From contig NZ_JABFAJ010000022.1 in NCBI RefSeq assembly GCF_013085345.1, positions 1 through 64,000 of the forward strand: 64,000 nt of DNA, given 5' to 3'. The translations under genes and the position numbers were made by a program. Of the stretch, positions 1-9,743 are shown piece by piece. The DNA is from Isoptericola sediminis (GTDB lineage Bacteria > Actinomycetota > Actinomycetes > Actinomycetales > Cellulomonadaceae). Within the stretch, counting starts at the first letter, position 1; each line of letters starts with the position of its first letter. The notes beneath the pieces were generated by a model that worked only from the letters and a program-made list of their open reading frames with translations, made no database searches and was not told the DNA's origin.

Positions 1-40
1 TCCCTCGGGGCGGGGCCACCGGCTTCGTCGTGCCCGGCCG
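1..40. terminator. Probable right half of a terminator of the gene left of the window
   Basis: Bases 15-30 (gccaccggcttcgtcg) are identical to the right arm of the perfect terminator stem that follows the adhesin gene (7546-7561), and a similar ccctcgggg loop precedes it. The left arm would lie outside the window, so the hairpin cannot be seen. The call is an inference from this shared sequence. Confidence 0.4.
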
Positions 41-159
41 CTCCCCCGCTCGCCATCAGCGGTTACCGGTCGGTCCAGGGCGTCCGGAAGAGCCTCGACC
101 AGCTCGCCCAGCAGGACTCCGGAGGCCCGGCATCACACCGTTCACGACCCCTGCGCGTG

Positions 160-226
160 ACGAGCGGGTGATATCTGCGTCCTGCCCTGTGAGTGCCGTC
201 AGTGCGGGGATACGCTCCTTGAGGAT
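160..226 (+). promoter_or_regulatory. Candidate promoter region of the adhesin gene
   Basis: The sequence between the left-edge terminator remnant and the adhesin carries two -10-like hexamers, TGATAT at 169-174 and TACGCT at 211-216. No good -35 is seen. Bases 41-160 show no supported gene or other structure. Which hexamer is used, if either, is not decidable from sequence. Confidence 0.25.
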
Positions 227-280
227 GTGACGTTCACCACGCCTGCCGGCCACGGCGGCCCCGGATGGATCGGACAGAAG

Positions 281-3200
281 ATGCGCTCCTGGAGTTCACA
301 CCGCAAGGCCGCGACAGCCCTCCGGAGGGGCAGGCTCTCCCGTCCCGTCGCCGCCCTGGCCGCCACGACGCTCGCCCTCGGGTCCGTCGTCGCGCTGAGC
401 ACGCCGGCGACCGCCGTCCCGAGCACGTTCGAGATCGACGGCAACCAGACCACCGACGCCACCCTCGACTGGCAGACGGCCGACCCCGACGTCGTGCCCG
501 ACCCGATCGGCAACGCCGACACCACCACGTTCTCCGGGTCCAGCAAGGAGGACCCCCAGAACCCCGCCCAGGGCTGGCCGAACTGGTCGACCGGCAACCC
601 GGGGACGAACTCCGGCAAGTCCGACCTCGGCAACGTCCTGGTCGACAGCGAGATCGTCGAGGACAACGGGGACTACACCCAGTGGCTGCACCTCGCCTGG
701 GACCGCGACGGCGACTCCGGGTCGGTGAACTACTTCATCGAGCTGAACCAGGAGCCGAACCTCGACGCCCTGAACCCCGACCGGACGGTGGGTGACATCC
801 GGATCGTCGTCGAGGAGGACGGAAACGCCGGCTTCACGTGCATCGGCGTCGACACCTGGGACGGCTCGGACTGGTCCGACCGGCAGTCGTGCTCGGGTGA
901 CCTCTCCGACGTCGCCGTGAACACCACGTCGATCACCGACTACTTCAACTCGCCGAACGCGGTGAACGGCGAGATCAGCGCCGACCGGTTCGTCGAGGCC
1001 TCGCTCAACCTCACGGACCTCGGTATCGGCACCCTGTGCCCGGCGGCCGGGTTCAGCACGCTGAACATGCGCACCCAGACCGGTGAGGCCGGAGGTTCCG
1101 CGCTCAAGGACCTCGCCACCGGTGAGATCGACGTGCCGAGCCTGTGCTCCGACCTGACGATCCTCAAGGAGGACGAGGACGGGATCCCGCTGCCCGGCGC
1201 AACGTTCACGATCAGCCCGAACCCGGTCGACCCGTCCGGTGACGACCCGCTGGAGTTCACCACCGGCGAGGACGGCACCTACACCTTCGACACGATCGGC
1301 GAGAACCTCTGGGACGAGGAGTTCACTGTCACCGAGACCGAGGCCCCTGCGGGCTACCTGCTGCCGGCCGAACGGACCCAGCTGATCACCGTGGGCCCGG
1401 CCGAGTCCGCGTCCCTGACGTTCGTCGACCCGCTCCCGTGGGAGCCGCTGGAGATCGACGTCACCGGCGCGTCCGAGCAGTTCGTCACCCGCACCTGGGA
1501 GAACGACAAGCAGGTGGACGGCGACGACACCGTCCTGCTGCCTGCCGACCAGGATTCCGTCGAGCTCGACTACATCGTCGAGGTGTACGAGGGCCCCACC
1601 GTCGTGACCGACGAGGACCGCACCATCGAGCTCACGGTGAACAACCCGAACGAGGCTCCGAACGACGCACCGGTACGGGGCACGCTCGCGGTCGACATGG
1701 ACGGCACCGACTGCACCGTGGACGGGGCGGTGGACGTCGACCCGGTGGCCGACGGGCTCCAGCTCGACTTCGCCGGCGGTGACACCGTCTTCGGCGTCAC
1801 GTGCCCGAACGACATCACCGATGGCACCGTGACGGCGACCGTGACCTGGGACCTCGGGGACTACCCGCAGACCCAGGACCACGTCGACAACCCGGGGAGC
1901 GCCGGCACCGACTCGGCCTCGGACTCGGCCGAGATCGTCGTGGACGTCACCGACAACGGCCTGCAGTCCGTGGACGTCTGGGACGACTTCACCAACCCCG
2001 ACCTGCCGCCCGAGTTCCTCGGCACCGTGGACGCGACGGGCAGCGAGAACACCACGCAGTTCCCGGTCACGCAGGTGATCGAGGTCGGCCTCGGCGAGTG
2101 CGTCGAGGTGGTCAACGACGGCTACATCGTCGAGGTCGAGGCGGGCGCCGACGGCGAACGCATCGACTCCGCCACCGAGGTCGTCGAGGTCTGCCGCGAG
2201 AACCCGGCCGACCTGACCATCTTCAAGGTGGACGAGGACCAGCAGCCGCTGCCCGGGGCGACCTTCACGATCAGCCCGAACCCGGTGGACCCGTCCGGTG
2301 ACGACCCGCTGGAGTTCAGCACGGGTGAGAACGGTGAGTACACCTTCTCCGACGTCGTCTACTTCGGCGAGTACACCGTCACCGAGACGGTCGCCCCCGA
2401 CGGCTACCTGCTGCCCGCCGACCGCGACCAGGTGGTCACGCTCGCTCCCGGGGACGACAAGTCGCTCACCTTCGTCGACCCGCTGATCTGGGAGCCCCTG
2501 GACCTGGAGCTGTCGGCGGAGCAGTTCGTCACCCGGACCTGGACGAACGACAAGCAGGTCGACGGCAACGACACCGTCCTGCTGCCGGCCGACCAGGAGT
2601 CCGTGGAGCTCGACTACATGATCGAGGTGTACGAGAGCGACACGTTCCTCGACCCGGACGAGGACCCGAACCGCTCCGTCACGGTCACGGTCGACAACCC
2701 CAACGCGGACCCGGTCACGGGCCTGCTGGACGTCACTCTCGACGGCGCGTACTGCACCTTCGAGGGCACCGAACTGAATCAGTGGGAGTACGAGTTCGCC
2801 AGCGGCGCGAACGTGTTCATGGTCGTCTGTGACGACCCGCCGCTGTTCGGCACCGTCGACGCCACCGTCACCTGGGACCGTGGGGACTACCCGCAGACCC
2901 AGGGCGACGTCGACGACCCCGACAACGCCGGTACCGACTCGGCCAATGACAGCCTCGAGCTGGAGCAGGTCACCACCGACAACGGCCTGCAGTCCGTCGA
3001 CGTCTGGGACGACTTCACCAACCCCGACCTGCCCCCGACCTACCTGGGGACGGTCGACGCGACGGGCAGCGAGAACACCACCCAGTTCGCGTTCTCCCAG
3101 GTGATCGAGGTCGGCCTCGGCGAGTGCGTCGAGGTCGTCAACGACGGCTACATCGTCGAGGTCGAGGCGGGCGCCGACGGCGAACGCATCGACTCCGCCA

Positions 3201-6200
3201 CCGAGGTCGTCGACGTGTGCCGTGAAGCCCCCGCCGACCTGACCATCTTCAAGGTCGACGAGGACCAGCAGCCGCTGCCGGGCGCCACGTTCGAGATCAG
3301 CCCGAACCCGGTCGACCCGGCCGGTGACGACCCGCTGGAGTTCACGGTCGACGAGAACGGCGTCTACGTGTTCGAGGACGTCGTCTACTTCGGCGAGTAC
3401 GAGGTGACGGAGATCGTGGCCCCCGAGGGCTACCTGCTTCCGGCGCAGCGCAGCCAGATGGTCACCCTGGCCACGGGCGACGACAAGGCGCTCACCTTCG
3501 TCGACCCGCTGGCCTGGGAGCCGCTCACGGTCGACGTCACAGCCGACCAGTTCGTGACCCGGACCTGGACCAACGACAAGCAGGTCGACGGCGAGGACGT
3601 CCTCCTGCTGCCGGCCGACCAGGAGTCCGTCGAGCTCGACTACATGATCGAGGTGTACGAGAGCGACACGTTCCTCGACCCGGCGGAGGACCCGAACCGT
3701 TCGGTCGCGGTCACCGTCAACAACCCCAACGCGGACCCGGTGACCGGACTGGTGGACGTCACCATCGACGGCGCCTACTGCACCTACATGGGCACCGAGC
3801 TCAACCAGTGGGAGAACGCGTTCGCCAGCGGCGACACCGTCCTCATGGTCGAGTGCCCCAACCCGCCGCTGTTCGGCACGGTCGATGCCACGGTGACCTG
3901 GGAGCTGGCGGACTACCCGCAGACCCAGGACCACATCGACGACCCCGACAACGCCGGTACCGACTCGGCCAGCGACAGCCTCGACCTCGGGACCGTCACC
4001 ACCGACAACGGCCTGCAGTCCGTCGACGTCTGGGACGACTTCACCAACCCGGACCTGCCCCCGACCTACCTGGGGACGGTCGACGCCATCGGCAGCGCCA
4101 ACACCACCCAGTTCCCCGTCACCCAGGAGATCTTCGTCCCGCTGGGCGAGTGCATCCTTGTCGTCAACGACGGCTACATCGTCGAGGTCGAGGCAGGCTC
4201 CGACGGCGAACGCATCGACTCCGCCACCGAGATCGTCAACATCTGCCGTGAAGCCCCCGCCGACCTGACCATCTACAAGGAGGACGAGCAGGGCAAGCCC
4301 CTCGCCGGCGCAACCTTCGAGATCAGCCCGAACCCGGTCGACCCGTCCGGTGACGACCCGCTGGAGTTCACGGTCGACGAGAACGGCGTGTACACGTTCG
4401 AGGACGTCGTCTACTTCGGCGAGTACACGGTGACCGAGACGGTCGCCCCCGACGGCTACCTGCTGCCCGCCCAGCGCAGCCAGATGGTCACCCTGGCCAC
4501 CGGCGACGACAAGGCCCTGACCTTCGTCGACCCGCTGATCTGGGAGCCGCTGGACCTGGAACTGTCGGCGGAGCAGTTCGTGACCCGGACCTGGACCAAC
4601 GACAAGCGGGTGGACGGCGAGGACCAGATCCTGCTGCCGGCCGACCAGGAGTCGATCGAGCTCGACTACATGATCGAGGTCTACGAGAGCGACACGTTCC
4701 TCGACCCGGACGAGGACCCGAGCCGTTCGGTCACGATCACCGTCAACAACCCCAACGCGGGTGCGGTCATGGGCATGCTCACCGTCGAGCTCGACGGCGC
4801 GTTCTGCACCTATATGGGCACCGACCTCGATGCCTGGGAGAACGAGTTCGCCTCGGGTGACACGGTCCTGATGGTCGAGTGCCCGAACCCGCCGCTGTTC
4901 GGGACGGTGGACGCCACCGTCACCTGGGACCGCGGGGACTACCCGCAGACCCAGGACGACGTCGACGACCCGGAGAACGCCCCCGCGGGTGAGGCGTCCG
5001 ACAGCCTCGACCTCAAGGAAGTCACGACCGACAACGGCCTGCAGTCCGTGGACGTCTGGGACGACTTCACCAACCCGGACTTCGAGCCCGAGTTCCTCGG
5101 CACCGTCGAGGCCACGGGGAGCGAGAACACCACCCAGTTCCCGGTCTCCCAGGTGATCGAGGTCCCGCTGGGTGAGTGCGTCGAGGTCGTCAACGACGGC
5201 TACATCGTCGAGGTCGAGGCGGGCGCCGACGGCGAACGCATCGACTCCGCCACCGAGGTCGTCGAGGTCTGCCGCGAGGACGGAGCCGACCTGACCATCT
5301 ACAAGGAGGACGAGCAGGGCGAGCCGCTGGCCGGCGCAACCTTCGAGATCAGCCCGAACCCCACGGACCCCGAGAGCGAGGAGCCGTACGAGTTCAGCAC
5401 CGGCGAGACCGGGATGTACACGTTCGAGGACGTCGTCTACTTCGGTGAGTACACGGTGACCGAGACGGTCGCCCCCGAGGGCTACCTGCTTCCGGCGCAG
5501 CGCAGCCAGATGGTCACCCTGGCCACCGGCGACGACAAGGCCCTGACCTTCGTCGACCCGCTGATCTGGGAGCCGCTCACGGTCGACGTCTCAGCCGACC
5601 AGTTCGTGACCCGGACCTGGACCAACGACAAGCAGGTCGACGGCAACGACACCGTCCTGCTGCCGGCCGACCAGGAGTCGATCGAGCTGGAGTACACCGT
5701 CGAGGTGTACGAGAGCGACACGTTCCTCGACCCGGCGGAGAACCCCAACCGCTCGGTCGCGGTCACGGTCACGAACCCCAACGCGGGCTCGGTGACCGGC
5801 CTGGTGGACGTCACCATCGACGGCGCCTACTGCACCTACATGGGCACTGAGCTCAACCAGTGGGAGAGCTCGTTCACCTCGGGCGACACGGTCCTCATGG
5901 TCGAGTGCCCGAACCCGCCGCTGTTCGGCACGGTCGACGCCACCGTCACCTGGGACCGCGGGGACTACCCGCAGACCCAGGACGACGTCGACGACCCGGA
6001 GAACGCTCCTGCGGGCGAGGCCTCCGACAGCCTCGACCTCGAGACCGTCACCACCGACAACGGCCTGCAGTCCGTGGACGTCTGGGACGACTTCACCAGC
6101 CCGGACTTCGAGCCCGAGTTCCTCGGCACCGTCGACGCGACGGGGAGCGAGAACACCACCCGGTTCCCGGTCACGCGAGTGATCGAGGTCCCGCTGGGCG

Positions 6201-7495
6201 AGTGCGTCGAGGTCGTCAACGACGGCTACATCGTCGAGGTCGAGGCGGGCGCCGACGGCGAACGCATCGACTCCGCCACCGAGGTCGTCGAGGTCTGCCG
6301 CGAGGACGGAGCCGACCTGACCGTCTACAAGGCCGCCGAGAAGATGCACGAGGACGCGGACGACGTCTACCTGCCGGGTGCGACGTTCACGATCTTCCCG
6401 AACCCCATGGACCCCGAGAGCGAGGAGCCCTACGAGTTCAGCACCGGCGAGACCGGGATGTACACGTTCGAGGACGTCGTCTACTTCGGCGAGTACACCG
6501 TCACCGAGACGGTCGCCCCCGACGGCTACCTGCTGCCGGCGCAGCGCAGCCAGATGGTCACCCTGGCCACGGGCGATGACAAGGCCCTCACCTTCGTCGA
6601 CCCGTTGGCCTGGGAGCCGCTGGACATCGAGGTGATGGGGATGGGTGAGCAGTTCGTCAGCCGCACCTTCACCGTCGACAAGGAGGCCGAGACCCACCCG
6701 GTCACCCTGCCCGCCGACCAGGCCCACACCACCGTCGAGTTCACGGTGCGGGTCGTCGAGGGACCGACGACCGTCGACGACGCCACCCTCGAGGCCGGTG
6801 CCGTGGTGTCCAACCCGAACGACCACCCGGTCATGGGCACCGTCGCGGCGATGTTCGAGGCCAGCTCGTGCACGATCACGGCCGGCCAGGGCGAGGAGGA
6901 GGTCGTGCTCGACGGCCCGTACTCGTTCGGGCCGGGCGAGACGGCGTTGACGTTCACCTGCGAGAACGTCAACGACTTCGAGGGCACGCTCGGGGCCACC
7001 GTCACCTGGGACCTCGGGGAGTACCCGCAGACCCAGGACGACGTCGACGACCCGGAGAACGCCGGTACCGACATGGCCTCCGACCAGGTCGACATCGACC
7101 CGACGGTGACCGACAACGGGCCGACGTCGGTGGAGGTCTGGGACGACTTCACCATCTGGGGCGGCGTGACCAGCCCCAGCCTCCCGCCGGTGCTGCTCGG
7201 GACCGTGGAGGCGAGCAAGCCCGGAGCCGTCACGGAGTTCCCGGTGAGCACGACCGTCATGGTCGAGCAGGGCGAGTGCCTGGACGTCACCAACGAGGCC
7301 TACCTCCTCGACGGTGACACCGAGCTCGACCGCGACTCGGCGTCGGTGGAGATCTGCCGCGACGTCCCGGTCACGCCGCCGACGCCGCCGCTGCCGCGAA
7401 CCGGTGCCGACCCGGCCATGGCCATCATCGCCACCCTGCTGCTCATCGGCACCGGCGCCGGGATCATGTTCGCCCGCCGCCGCATGCAGGGCTGA
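281..7495 (+). CDS. Giant LPXTG-anchored SpaA/CnaB-repeat surface adhesin or pilin-like protein
   Basis: About 2,400 aa secreted protein. An N-terminal basic stretch and hydrophobic core end in a TPATA cleavage site, followed by a unique ~250-aa domain and then six tandem units. Each unit joins a SpaA/CnaB-like domain (Lys in a TIFK/TIYK strand, Glu in TVTE, Asp in LTFVD, a plausible Lys-Glu-Asp isopeptide triad) to a ~240-aa second domain with about four Cys. A Pro-rich linker leads to LPRTG (7391-7405), a hydrophobic helix and an RRR tail, so a sortase should attach it to peptidoglycan. No sortase gene lies in the window. I chose ATG 281 because it gives a normal signal peptide; the frame is open to GTG 227, which has GAGG only 2 nt away. 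A role in adhesion or wall structure is inferred from architecture; the ligand is unknown. Confidence 0.85.
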   Translation: MRSWSSHRKAATALRRGRLSRPVAALAATTLALGSVVALSTPATAVPSTFEIDGNQTTDATLDWQTADPDVVPDPIGNADTTTFSGSSKEDPQNPAQGWPNWSTGNPGTNSGKSDLGNVLVDSEIVEDNGDYTQWLHLAWDRDGDSGSVNYFIELNQEPNLDALNPDRTVGDIRIVVEEDGNAGFTCIGVDTWDGSDWSDRQSCSGDLSDVAVNTTSITDYFNSPNAVNGEISADRFVEASLNLTDLGIGTLCPAAGFSTLNMRTQTGEAGGSALKDLATGEIDVPSLCSDLTILKEDEDGIPLPGATFTISPNPVDPSGDDPLEFTTGEDGTYTFDTIGENLWDEEFTVTETEAPAGYLLPAERTQLITVGPAESASLTFVDPLPWEPLEIDVTGASEQFVTRTWENDKQVDGDDTVLLPADQDSVELDYIVEVYEGPTVVTDEDRTIELTVNNPNEAPNDAPVRGTLAVDMDGTDCTVDGAVDVDPVADGLQLDFAGGDTVFGVTCPNDITDGTVTATVTWDLGDYPQTQDHVDNPGSAGTDSASDSAEIVVDVTDNGLQSVDVWDDFTNPDLPPEFLGTVDATGSENTTQFPVTQVIEVGLGECVEVVNDGYIVEVEAGADGERIDSATEVVEVCRENPADLTIFKVDEDQQPLPGATFTISPNPVDPSGDDPLEFSTGENGEYTFSDVVYFGEYTVTETVAPDGYLLPADRDQVVTLAPGDDKSLTFVDPLIWEPLDLELSAEQFVTRTWTNDKQVDGNDTVLLPADQESVELDYMIEVYESDTFLDPDEDPNRSVTVTVDNPNADPVTGLLDVTLDGAYCTFEGTELNQWEYEFASGANVFMVVCDDPPLFGTVDATVTWDRGDYPQTQGDVDDPDNAGTDSANDSLELEQVTTDNGLQSVDVWDDFTNPDLPPTYLGTVDATGSENTTQFAFSQVIEVGLGECVEVVNDGYIVEVEAGADGERIDSATEVVDVCREAPADLTIFKVDEDQQPLPGATFEISPNPVDPAGDDPLEFTVDENGVYVFEDVVYFGEYEVTEIVAPEGYLLPAQRSQMVTLATGDDKALTFVDPLAWEPLTVDVTADQFVTRTWTNDKQVDGEDVLLLPADQESVELDYMIEVYESDTFLDPAEDPNRSVAVTVNNPNADPVTGLVDVTIDGAYCTYMGTELNQWENAFASGDTVLMVECPNPPLFGTVDATVTWELADYPQTQDHIDDPDNAGTDSASDSLDLGTVTTDNGLQSVDVWDDFTNPDLPPTYLGTVDAIGSANTTQFPVTQEIFVPLGECILVVNDGYIVEVEAGSDGERIDSATEIVNICREAPADLTIYKEDEQGKPLAGATFEISPNPVDPSGDDPLEFTVDENGVYTFEDVVYFGEYTVTETVAPDGYLLPAQRSQMVTLATGDDKALTFVDPLIWEPLDLELSAEQFVTRTWTNDKRVDGEDQILLPADQESIELDYMIEVYESDTFLDPDEDPSRSVTITVNNPNAGAVMGMLTVELDGAFCTYMGTDLDAWENEFASGDTVLMVECPNPPLFGTVDATVTWDRGDYPQTQDDVDDPENAPAGEASDSLDLKEVTTDNGLQSVDVWDDFTNPDFEPEFLGTVEATGSENTTQFPVSQVIEVPLGECVEVVNDGYIVEVEAGADGERIDSATEVVEVCREDGADLTIYKEDEQGEPLAGATFEISPNPTDPESEEPYEFSTGETGMYTFEDVVYFGEYTVTETVAPEGYLLPAQRSQMVTLATGDDKALTFVDPLIWEPLTVDVSADQFVTRTWTNDKQVDGNDTVLLPADQESIELEYTVEVYESDTFLDPAENPNRSVAVTVTNPNAGSVTGLVDVTIDGAYCTYMGTELNQWESSFTSGDTVLMVECPNPPLFGTVDATVTWDRGDYPQTQDDVDDPENAPAGEASDSLDLETVTTDNGLQSVDVWDDFTSPDFEPEFLGTVDATGSENTTRFPVTRVIEVPLGECVEVVNDGYIVEVEAGADGERIDSATEVVEVCREDGADLTVYKAAEKMHEDADDVYLPGATFTIFPNPMDPESEEPYEFSTGETGMYTFEDVVYFGEYTVTETVAPDGYLLPAQRSQMVTLATGDDKALTFVDPLAWEPLDIEVMGMGEQFVSRTFTVDKEAETHPVTLPADQAHTTVEFTVRVVEGPTTVDDATLEAGAVVSNPNDHPVMGTVAAMFEASSCTITAGQGEEEVVLDGPYSFGPGETALTFTCENVNDFEGTLGATVTWDLGEYPQTQDDVDDPENAGTDMASDQVDIDPTVTDNGPTSVEVWDDFTIWGGVTSPSLPPVLLGTVEASKPGAVTEFPVSTTVMVEQGECLDVTNEAYLLDGDTELDRDSASVEICRDVPVTPPTPPLPRTGADPAMAIIATLLLIGTGAGIMFARRRMQG
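1148..7370 (+). repeat. Six tandem coding repeats of the adhesin, core period exactly 1,026 bp
   Basis: Units open with the S/A-D-L-T motif at 1148, 2207, 3233, 4259, 5285 and 6311. The first interval is 1,059 bp; the next four are each exactly 1,026 bp (342 codons), with long near-identical nucleotide blocks between units. The last unit carries an insertion in its first strand and a more diverged second domain. This is the pattern of recent unequal-crossover expansion of inner units between older diverged ends. Confidence 0.9.
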
Positions 7496-7499
7496 GGGA

Positions 7500-7571
7500 C
7501 CGCCGGACGCGACGAAGCCGGTGGCACCGCCCCCTCGGGGGTGGCGCCACCGGCTTCGTCGCGTCCGGCGG
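7500..7571. terminator. Long bidirectional stem-loop terminator between adhesin and dapE
   Basis: A perfect 26-bp inverted repeat (7500-7525 with 7546-7571) has a 20-nt loop that can itself fold (ccccc/ggggg). It lies 4 nt after the adhesin stop and 19 nt before the convergent dapE stop, so it can serve both. There is no U-tract, as is common for high-GC actinobacterial terminators. Confidence 0.85.
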
Positions 7572-7590
7572 TGACCGGGTGTCCGGGTGT

Positions 7591-8736
7591 CTACGCGCCG
7601 CGCAACCAGTCGCGCAGGGCGTCGCGGCAGACGGCCAGCTCGGCGACCCGCACCCGCTCGTCGTCGGCGTGCGCCAGGAGCGGGTCCCCGGGGGCGAAGT
7701 TGACCGCGGGGATCCCCAGCTCGGCGAAGCGCGCCACGTCCGTCCAGCCGAACTTCGGCTTCGGCTCTCCCCCGGTCCGCGCCAGGACAGCAGCGACGAA
7801 CTCGGCGGCCAGGGGGTCGTCCAGGCCCGGGCGAGCCGCCGGGGAGGCGTCGGTGACGACGACCTCGTGGTCGGCGAACAGCTCACGCAGGTGCTGCTCG
7901 GCCTCGGCGAGCGTCCGCGACGGAGCGAAGCGGTAGTTGACCGTCACGGTGCAGGCGTCGGGCACCACGTTGCCGGCGATGCCGCCGGTGATGCCCACGG
8001 CGTTCAGCCCCTCGCGATACACGAGCCCGTCGACCTCGACCTGTGCGGCGTCGTAGCCGGCGAGCAGCGCGAGGATCGGTGCCGCGGCGTGGATGGCGTT
8101 CTCGCCCCGCCACGACCGCGCGGAGTGGGCCGCCACGCCGCGGGTGCGCACGTCGACGCGGAGCGTGCCCTGGCAACCACCCTCGATGTCCGCCGACGTC
8201 GGCTCCCCGAGCACGGCGAAGTCTCCCGCGAGCAGGTCCGGACGGTTCCGGGCGAGGCGCCCGAGCCCGCTCTTGGACTCCTCGACCTCCTCGTGGTCGT
8301 AGAACACGTACGTCACGTCGGCGACCGGCTCGGCGCCCGGACGGCCCAGCTCGACGGCGAGCGCCAGCATGACCGCGATCCCGGCCTTCATGTCGACGGT
8401 GCCGCGTCCCCAGAGCTCCCGGTCGTCCCCGGTACCCGTCAGCCGCGTGGGCAGGTTCGGCGGATCGGTGAGCGGCACGGTGTCGAGGTGCCCCGCGAGC
8501 ACGACGCGACGGTCCCGGCCCAGCATGGTGCGGGCGACGACGGCGTCGCCATCCCGGTGCACCTCGAGGTGGGGCTGGTCGCGCAGCAGCGCCTCCACCG
8601 CGTCGGCCAGGGCGGTCTCGCCGCCCGAGACGGACTCGATGTCGCAGACCGCGGCGAGCAGGTCCACGAGGTCGGAGCTCGGGAGCGTCGCAGGATCCGT
8701 CAGGGCCGGGTCGAGTCGTGTCTGCGTGTCGGTCAC
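7591..8736 (-). CDS. dapE: Succinyl-diaminopimelate desuccinylase
   Basis: 381-aa M20-family metallopeptidase that hydrolyses N-succinyl-LL-2,6-diaminopimelate to LL-DAP and succinate, a late step of lysine and peptidoglycan precursor synthesis in the cytoplasm. Visible motifs are GHLDTVP and WGRGTVDMK (metal-binding His and Asp), DHEEVEE (catalytic and metal Glu) and GEPT; a dimerisation lid domain lies between. Length fits the actinobacterial form. It starts with GTG at 8736 with GAGGTGG about 12 nt upstream. It diverges from dapD, its pathway partner two steps earlier, and dapC is 3.6 kb away. Confidence 0.93.
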   Translation of the reverse strand: MTDTQTRLDPALTDPATLPSSDLVDLLAAVCDIESVSGGETALADAVEALLRDQPHLEVHRDGDAVVARTMLGRDRRVVLAGHLDTVPLTDPPNLPTRLTGTGDDRELWGRGTVDMKAGIAVMLALAVELGRPGAEPVADVTYVFYDHEEVEESKSGLGRLARNRPDLLAGDFAVLGEPTSADIEGGCQGTLRVDVRTRGVAAHSARSWRGENAIHAAAPILALLAGYDAAQVEVDGLVYREGLNAVGITGGIAGNVVPDACTVTVNYRFAPSRTLAEAEQHLRELFADHEVVVTDASPAARPGLDDPLAAEFVAAVLARTGGEPKPKFGWTDVARFAELGIPAVNFAPGDPLLAHADDERVRVAELAVCRDALRDWLRGA

Positions 8737-8774
8737 CCCGTCATCGTGCCACCTCGCGCGGATAGGCTGGGCCC
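8737..8774. promoter_or_regulatory. Divergent dapE/dapD promoter; dapD probably leaderless
   Basis: Only 38 bp separate the two starts. On the plus strand TAGGCT (8763-8768) sits 6 nt before the A of the dapD ATG at 8775, so transcription would begin at or next to the start codon and the mRNA would lack a leader. The minus-strand reading of the same spot contains CCTATCC, which may act as the -10 of dapE. Confidence 0.55.
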
Positions 8775-9743
8775 ATGACGACGCCCAGCACCTCTCCCCG
8801 CACCGCCTGGGGCCTCGGCCTCGCCACGGTCGCCGACGACGGCAGCACGCTCGACGTCTGGTACCCGGCGCCCGTGCTCGGCACCGCGCCCGACGACGTC
8901 GACGTCCCCGTCGACCTGGCCGCGCTCACCCGGCGCGACGACGCCCGCCGCGTGGACGTCTCGGTGGTGCGCACCGAGATCGACCTGGACGCGCCGCCGG
9001 CCGACACCGCGGACGCCTACCTGCGTCTGCACCTGATCTCCGCGCGCCTGGTCCGGCCGCACGGGCTCAACGTCGAGGGCATCTTCGGCAAGCTCACCAA
9101 CGTGGTGTGGACGTCCCGCGGGCCGTGCGCCGTGGCCGACTTCGAGACCACGCGGCTCCGGCTGCGCGCCGCCGGCGACGGCCCGGTCACCGTCTACGGC
9201 GTCGACAAGTTCCCGCGCATGGTCGACTACGTCGTCCCGACGGGCGTGCGCATCGCGGACGCCGACCGTGTCCGCCTGGGCGCGCACCTGGCCGAGGGCA
9301 CGACGGTGATGCACGAGGGCTTCGTGAACTTCAACGCCGGCACGCTCGGCTCCTCGATGGTGGAGGGGCGGATCTCCGCGGGCGTGGTCGTCGGCGACGG
9401 GTCCGACGTCGGGGGCGGCGCCTCGATCATGGGGACCCTGTCCGGTGGCGGCAAGGAGGTCATCTCCCTCGGCGAGCGCTGCCTGCTGGGAGCGAACGCC
9501 GGTCTGGGGATCGCGCTGGGCGACGACTGCGTCGTCGAGGCCGGTCTCTACGTCACCGCGGGCACCAAGGTCACGGTCCTGGACGAGATGGGCGACGAGG
9601 GCGAACCCCGCGTGGTCAAGGCCCGTGACCTCTCCGGCCGTGACGGCCTGCTGCTGCGGCGCAACTCGCGCACCGGCGCCGTGGAGGCCCTGACGCGGAG
9701 CGGCGTCGGCGTCGAGCTGAACGCCGCGCTGCACGCGAACTGA
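8775..9743 (+). CDS. dapD: 2,3,4,5-tetrahydropyridine-2,6-dicarboxylate N-succinyltransferase
   Basis: 322-aa enzyme that transfers succinyl from succinyl-CoA to tetrahydrodipicolinate in the lysine/DAP pathway. It has an N-terminal helical domain and then a left-handed beta-helix visible as hexapeptide-type repeats (roughly residues 155-265, with stretches such as [14 protein letters not shown] and GGGASIMGT). Its size and the [10 protein letters not shown] opening fit the actinobacterial DapD family. It is divergent from dapE, and its stop overlaps the next ATG (TGATG), suggesting co-transcription with the downstream gene. Confidence 0.92.
   Translation: MTTPSTSPRTAWGLGLATVADDGSTLDVWYPAPVLGTAPDDVDVPVDLAALTRRDDARRVDVSVVRTEIDLDAPPADTADAYLRLHLISARLVRPHGLNVEGIFGKLTNVVWTSRGPCAVADFETTRLRLRAAGDGPVTVYGVDKFPRMVDYVVPTGVRIADADRVRLGAHLAEGTTVMHEGFVNFNAGTLGSSMVEGRISAGVVVGDGSDVGGGASIMGTLSGGGKEVISLGERCLLGANAGLGIALGDDCVVEAGLYVTAGTKVTVLDEMGDEGEPRVVKARDLSGRDGLLLRRNSRTGAVEALTRSGVGVELNAALHAN

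Noticed and set aside
296-3934. Long antisense open frame (1,212 codons) opposite the adhesin
   Set aside because: It mirrors the repeats of the sense gene, is an Arg/Val/Asp-rich composition product of high GC, and has no family motif or start signal.
1148-7370. Assembly duplication artefact in the adhesin
   Set aside because: The units differ by many scattered and in-frame changes, and the frame stays open throughout, so they are real repeats; copy number could still be miscounted.
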